A DNA stretch of 9,138 nucleotides from positions 1 to 9,138 of the forward strand of contig JADGQE010000143.1 of assembly GCA_017882055.1 (NCBI GenBank), written 5' to 3'. A program made the position numbers and the translations under genes. The first letter of the stretch is position 1; each line of letters begins with the position of its first letter. The notes under the pieces were generated by a model. It did not search any database. It worked only from the letters and a program-made list of their open reading frames with translations, and was not told where the DNA came from. The stretch comes from Thermoflexales bacterium. GTDB lineage: Bacteria; Chloroflexota; Anaerolineae; Fen-1058. Positions 6,774 to 9,138 of the stretch are shown here, piece by piece.

Positions 6774-6784
6774 AAGAGAGTGTC

Positions 6785-9138
6785 ATGTCACCTTACAACC
6801 CTCACGATCTTGAACTCAAATGGCTGAAGCGCTGGAACGAAGTCGATCTGTACAAAGTCGATCTCGATCGGGCCGCGCGGCCTTTCTACAACTTGATGGA
6901 GTTTCCCTATCCATCCGGCGAAGGCCTGCACGTCGGCCATTTCTACACCTACAGCGGCGCAGACACCTACGGTCGGTATCAACGCATGATCGGCCACGAC
7001 GTCTTCCAACCCATGGGCTTCGACGCGTTCGGCATTCACGGCGAGAACTATGCATTGAAGATCGGGCAGAACCCGGCGCTGGTCATGCCGCGCAACATGA
7101 CCCGCTTTCGCGAAGAGCAAATCAAACGCATCGGCGCCGCCTTCGATTGGTCGCGCGAAGTGGATACGACGAATCCACGTTACTACAAATGGACGCAGTG
7201 GATTTTTATTCAACTCTTCAAAGCCGGACTGGCTTATCGCGCCAGGTCGCTCGTCAACTGGTGCCCCAAAGATTTGACGGTACTGGCCGACGAACAAGTG
7301 ATCGACGGCAAATGCGAACGCTGCGGCTCGGAAGTGATCAAGCGTGATCTGGAGCAGTGGTTCTTCAAGATCACGGCGTATGCTGAACGCCTGCTCGATC
7401 ATTCCAAAGCCGATTTTACCGAAACGACCAGGACGCTGCAACGCAACTGGATCGGTCGCAGCGCAGGAGCCGAGGTAAAGTTTTCAGTCATCAGTGATCA
7501 ATCATCAGCGAATAAGGATTCACTGATTACGGTTTACACCACACGCCCCGACACACTCTGGGGCGCGACCTTCATGGTGCTCGCGCCCGAGCATCCGCTG
7601 GTAGGCAAGATCACGACGTCTGATCGCAAGATCGAAGTCGAGACCTACGTCGCCGCTGCTGCCAGAGAAACCGAATTCGAGCGGCAGGCTGTAGCGCGCG
7701 ACAAGACCGGCGTGTTCACCGGCGCTTATGCCGTCAATCCCGTCAACGGGGAACGCCTTCCGATCTGGATCGCAGATTACGTGCTGATGAGCTATGGCAC
7801 TGGCGCGATCATGGCTGTGCCCGCCCACGATCAACGCGACTTTGAATTTGCGCGCAAGTTCGATCTGCCGATCAAAGTTGTGGTTCAACCACGCGACCGA
7901 CAGCTCGATTCGGCGACGATGATCGAAGCCTGGCCGGGCGATGGCGTGATGATCAACTCCGGCCCGATCGATGGCGTCTCCACTGAGCAATCGGTTGCGA
8001 GCGCCGTTGAGTGGCTGGAGCAAAACAACGTTGGTAAAAAGTCGGTGCGTTACCGCTTGCGCGATTGGTTGATCTCGCGCCAGCGATACTGGGGGCCGCC
8101 CATCCCGATGATCTATTGTGAGCAAGATGGTTGGCAGCCCGTGCCTGAAGATCAACTACCGGTGCTGCTGCCGATGACGGACAACTTTCGGCCGACCGGC
8201 ACCGGCCAATCGCCGCTGGCCTCGATACCGGAATTCGCCAACACCACCTGCCCGGTGTGCGGTCACGCGGCCCGGCGCGAAACCGATGTCAGCGACAACT
8301 TCCTCGATTCGGCCTGGTACTTTCTGCGCTACCTCTCGACCGAGTTCGACGATCGAGCCTGGGACAAAGAACGTGCCAGGAAGTGGCTGCCGGTCACGCA
8401 CTACATGGGCGGCATCGAGCATTCGACGCTGCATCATCTGTATGCGCGTTTCATCTGGAAAGCGATGGTCGATCTGGGACAGCTGCCGCCCGAAGTCGGC
8501 GAGGAACCCTTCCAGCAGCTGCGCCTGCATGGCTGGGTGCTGCGCGACGGCGCGAAGATGAGCAAGAGCCGCGGCAACGTCGTCAACCCCGACGAGTATG
8601 TGCGGCAATACGGCGCCGACGTGATGCGCGCGCAAATGTTATTCGCCGGCTCCTACACCGAAGGCGGCGACTTTCACGATGCGGCCATCAGCGGCGTCGT
8701 GCGCTTTTACCGAAGAATATGGGGATGGGTGACTGAGCCTTCAGCGGTCAGCCTTCAGCCTTCAGCCGCCGGAGAAATGAAAGCCCGTCGGGCCGTGCAT
8801 AAAGCCATCAAGCGACTGAGTGAAGATTTGCCCGCGCTGGGCTTCAACACCGCCATCGCCGCGCTGATGGAAACGCTCAATACGCTGCGTGAATGCCGCG
8901 TATCGCTTCACGTTCACAACGCGGTGGCGCGTTTATATGTTTTGATCCTCGCGCCGCTGGCACCGTTTCTGGCCGAAGAGCTGTGGGCACAATTGGGCGG
9001 ACCGTTCAGCGTGCATCAACAAGCGTGGCCGAAGTATGATTCCACGCTCGTCGTCGACGAACTGATGACCATCCCGATTCAGGTCAACGGCAAGCTGCGC
9101 CATCGCATCGAAGTGCCAGCCAATGCCGGCGAAGACGA
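6785..9138 (+). CDS. leuS: Leucyl-tRNA synthetase, 3'-truncated by the window
   Basis: Cytoplasmic class I aminoacyl-tRNA synthetase charging tRNA-Leu. The frame is open from ATG 6785 to the end (784 codons; the family usually has about 810-870). HIGH motif is HVGH (49-52), within EFPYPSGEGLHVGH. First zinc site: Cys160, Cys177, Cys180. The CP1 editing domain has YTTRPDTLWG (251-260) and MAVPAHDQRD (343-352), whose last Asp matches the editing aspartate of the family, so post-transfer editing should be intact. A second zinc knuckle has Cys489 and Cys492. The KMSKS loop is 591-595. The anticodon-binding domain runs from about 660, and IQVNGKLRHRIEVPA shows that only the C-terminal tail is missing. 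After HVGH the sequence reads HFYTYSGADTYGRY and FGIHGENYA rather than the common PEGYTATD and FGLPAENYA, a divergent subtype. Two heptamer arrays (7484-7511, 8741-8768) encode apparent linker inserts. The ribosome-binding site is weak (AAGAGAG, 6774-6780). No T-box precedes it. The call is very secure. Confidence 0.96.
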   Translation, partial: MSPYNPHDLELKWLKRWNEVDLYKVDLDRAARPFYNLMEFPYPSGEGLHVGHFYTYSGADTYGRYQRMIGHDVFQPMGFDAFGIHGENYALKIGQNPALVMPRNMTRFREEQIKRIGAAFDWSREVDTTNPRYYKWTQWIFIQLFKAGLAYRARSLVNWCPKDLTVLADEQVIDGKCERCGSEVIKRDLEQWFFKITAYAERLLDHSKADFTETTRTLQRNWIGRSAGAEVKFSVISDQSSANKDSLITVYTTRPDTLWGATFMVLAPEHPLVGKITTSDRKIEVETYVAAAARETEFERQAVARDKTGVFTGAYAVNPVNGERLPIWIADYVLMSYGTGAIMAVPAHDQRDFEFARKFDLPIKVVVQPRDRQLDSATMIEAWPGDGVMINSGPIDGVSTEQSVASAVEWLEQNNVGKKSVRYRLRDWLISRQRYWGPPIPMIYCEQDGWQPVPEDQLPVLLPMTDNFRPTGTGQSPLASIPEFANTTCPVCGHAARRETDVSDNFLDSAWYFLRYLSTEFDDRAWDKERARKWLPVTHYMGGIEHSTLHHLYARFIWKAMVDLGQLPPEVGEEPFQQLRLHGWVLRDGAKMSKSRGNVVNPDEYVRQYGADVMRAQMLFAGSYTEGGDFHDAAISGVVRFYRRIWGWVTEPSAVSLQPSAAGEMKARRAVHKAIKRLSEDLPALGFNTAIAALMETLNTLRECRVSLHVHNAVARLYVLILAPLAPFLAEELWAQLGGPFSVHQQAWPKYDSTLVVDELMTIPIQVNGKLRHRIEVPANAGED
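7484..7511. repeat. leuS: Four TCAG heptamers in leuS (array 1)
   Basis: Four consecutive 7-nt units start at 7484, 7491, 7498 and 7505, with consensus TCA(G/A)(T/C)(C/G)A. Translated, they give SVISDQSSA (residues 234-242), between GAEVKF and ITVYTTRPDT, the strand-loop-strand entry to the editing domain. From memory of other synthetases this loop is usually about six residues shorter. The period is seen directly; that it is an insertion is inference. Confidence 0.7.
8741..8768. repeat. leuS: Four TCAGC heptamers in leuS (array 2)
   Basis: TCAGC recurs at 8741, 8748, 8755 and 8762, exactly 7 nt apart, with consensus TCAGC(C/G)(T/G). In frame it reads SAVSLQPSA (residues 653-661), in the linker between the catalytic core and the helical anticodon-binding domain, a place of variable length in the family. 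Because 28 nt is not a multiple of three, each unit is read in a different frame, giving a non-repetitive peptide from repetitive DNA. Confidence 0.75.

Noticed and set aside
6569..6784. T-box or other leucine-responsive leader before leuS
   Set aside because: No T-box consensus (AGGGUGGNACCGCG-like) is present, and no short Leu-rich leader peptide was seen.
7520..8635. Two abutting antisense frames (211 and 159 codons) inside leuS
   Set aside because: The + strand carries uninterrupted LeuRS with editing, zinc and KMSKS motifs here. The antisense products show no domain logic.

Overview
The window looks like a stretch of chromosome from a moderately high-GC bacterium with an anaerobic or facultative metabolism. 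By recollection of protein families, the best guess is a member of the Chloroflexota. The pointers are a nifJ-type pyruvate:ferredoxin oxidoreductase next to a dihydroorotate-dehydrogenase-like flavoprotein, LiaF-like membrane proteins without a LiaRS system, and a leucyl-tRNA synthetase of a divergent bacterial subtype. No database search was possible, so the taxonomy is inference. All supported genes are on the + strand, and both end genes run off the window.

Layout. 1-3327 is nifJ, lacking roughly its first 80 codons; it carries a short palindromic element in a variable loop (789-812). 3328-3398 holds a strong 18-bp perfect dyad built from tandem TTGACC octamers, followed by a clear ribosome-binding site. 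3399-4406 is the dihydroorotate-dehydrogenase-like gene, probably co-transcribed with nifJ, and it ends at an intrinsic terminator (4451-4491). 4492-4659 holds a dyad and a plausible sigma-70-type promoter. 4660-5583 and 5654-6568 are tandem paralogous membrane proteins: three transmembrane helices followed by a glycine-rich beta-repeat domain. They form a two-gene operon ending at a second terminator (6602-6641), which is itself built from a dispersed short repeat. 6569-6784 is otherwise a gene-free patchwork of degenerate copies of that repeat. 6785-9138 is leuS, open to the window edge and lacking only about 30-40 codons; it contains two in-frame arrays of four TCAG heptamers each.

Functionally there are three units: pyruvate oxidation to acetyl-CoA with reduction of ferredoxin, plus an accessory flavoprotein; a cell-envelope pair of unknown task; and a housekeeping tRNA synthetase. 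Nothing resembles a defence system, phage, transposase or CRISPR array. The most unusual signals are (1) a 21-residue repeat ladder in the two membrane paralogs, whose key residue is consistently Ser in one copy and consistently Val/Ile in the other, and (2) several short tandem or palindromic DNA repeats, three of them inside coding sequence (two in leuS, one in nifJ) at positions that look like loops or linkers.
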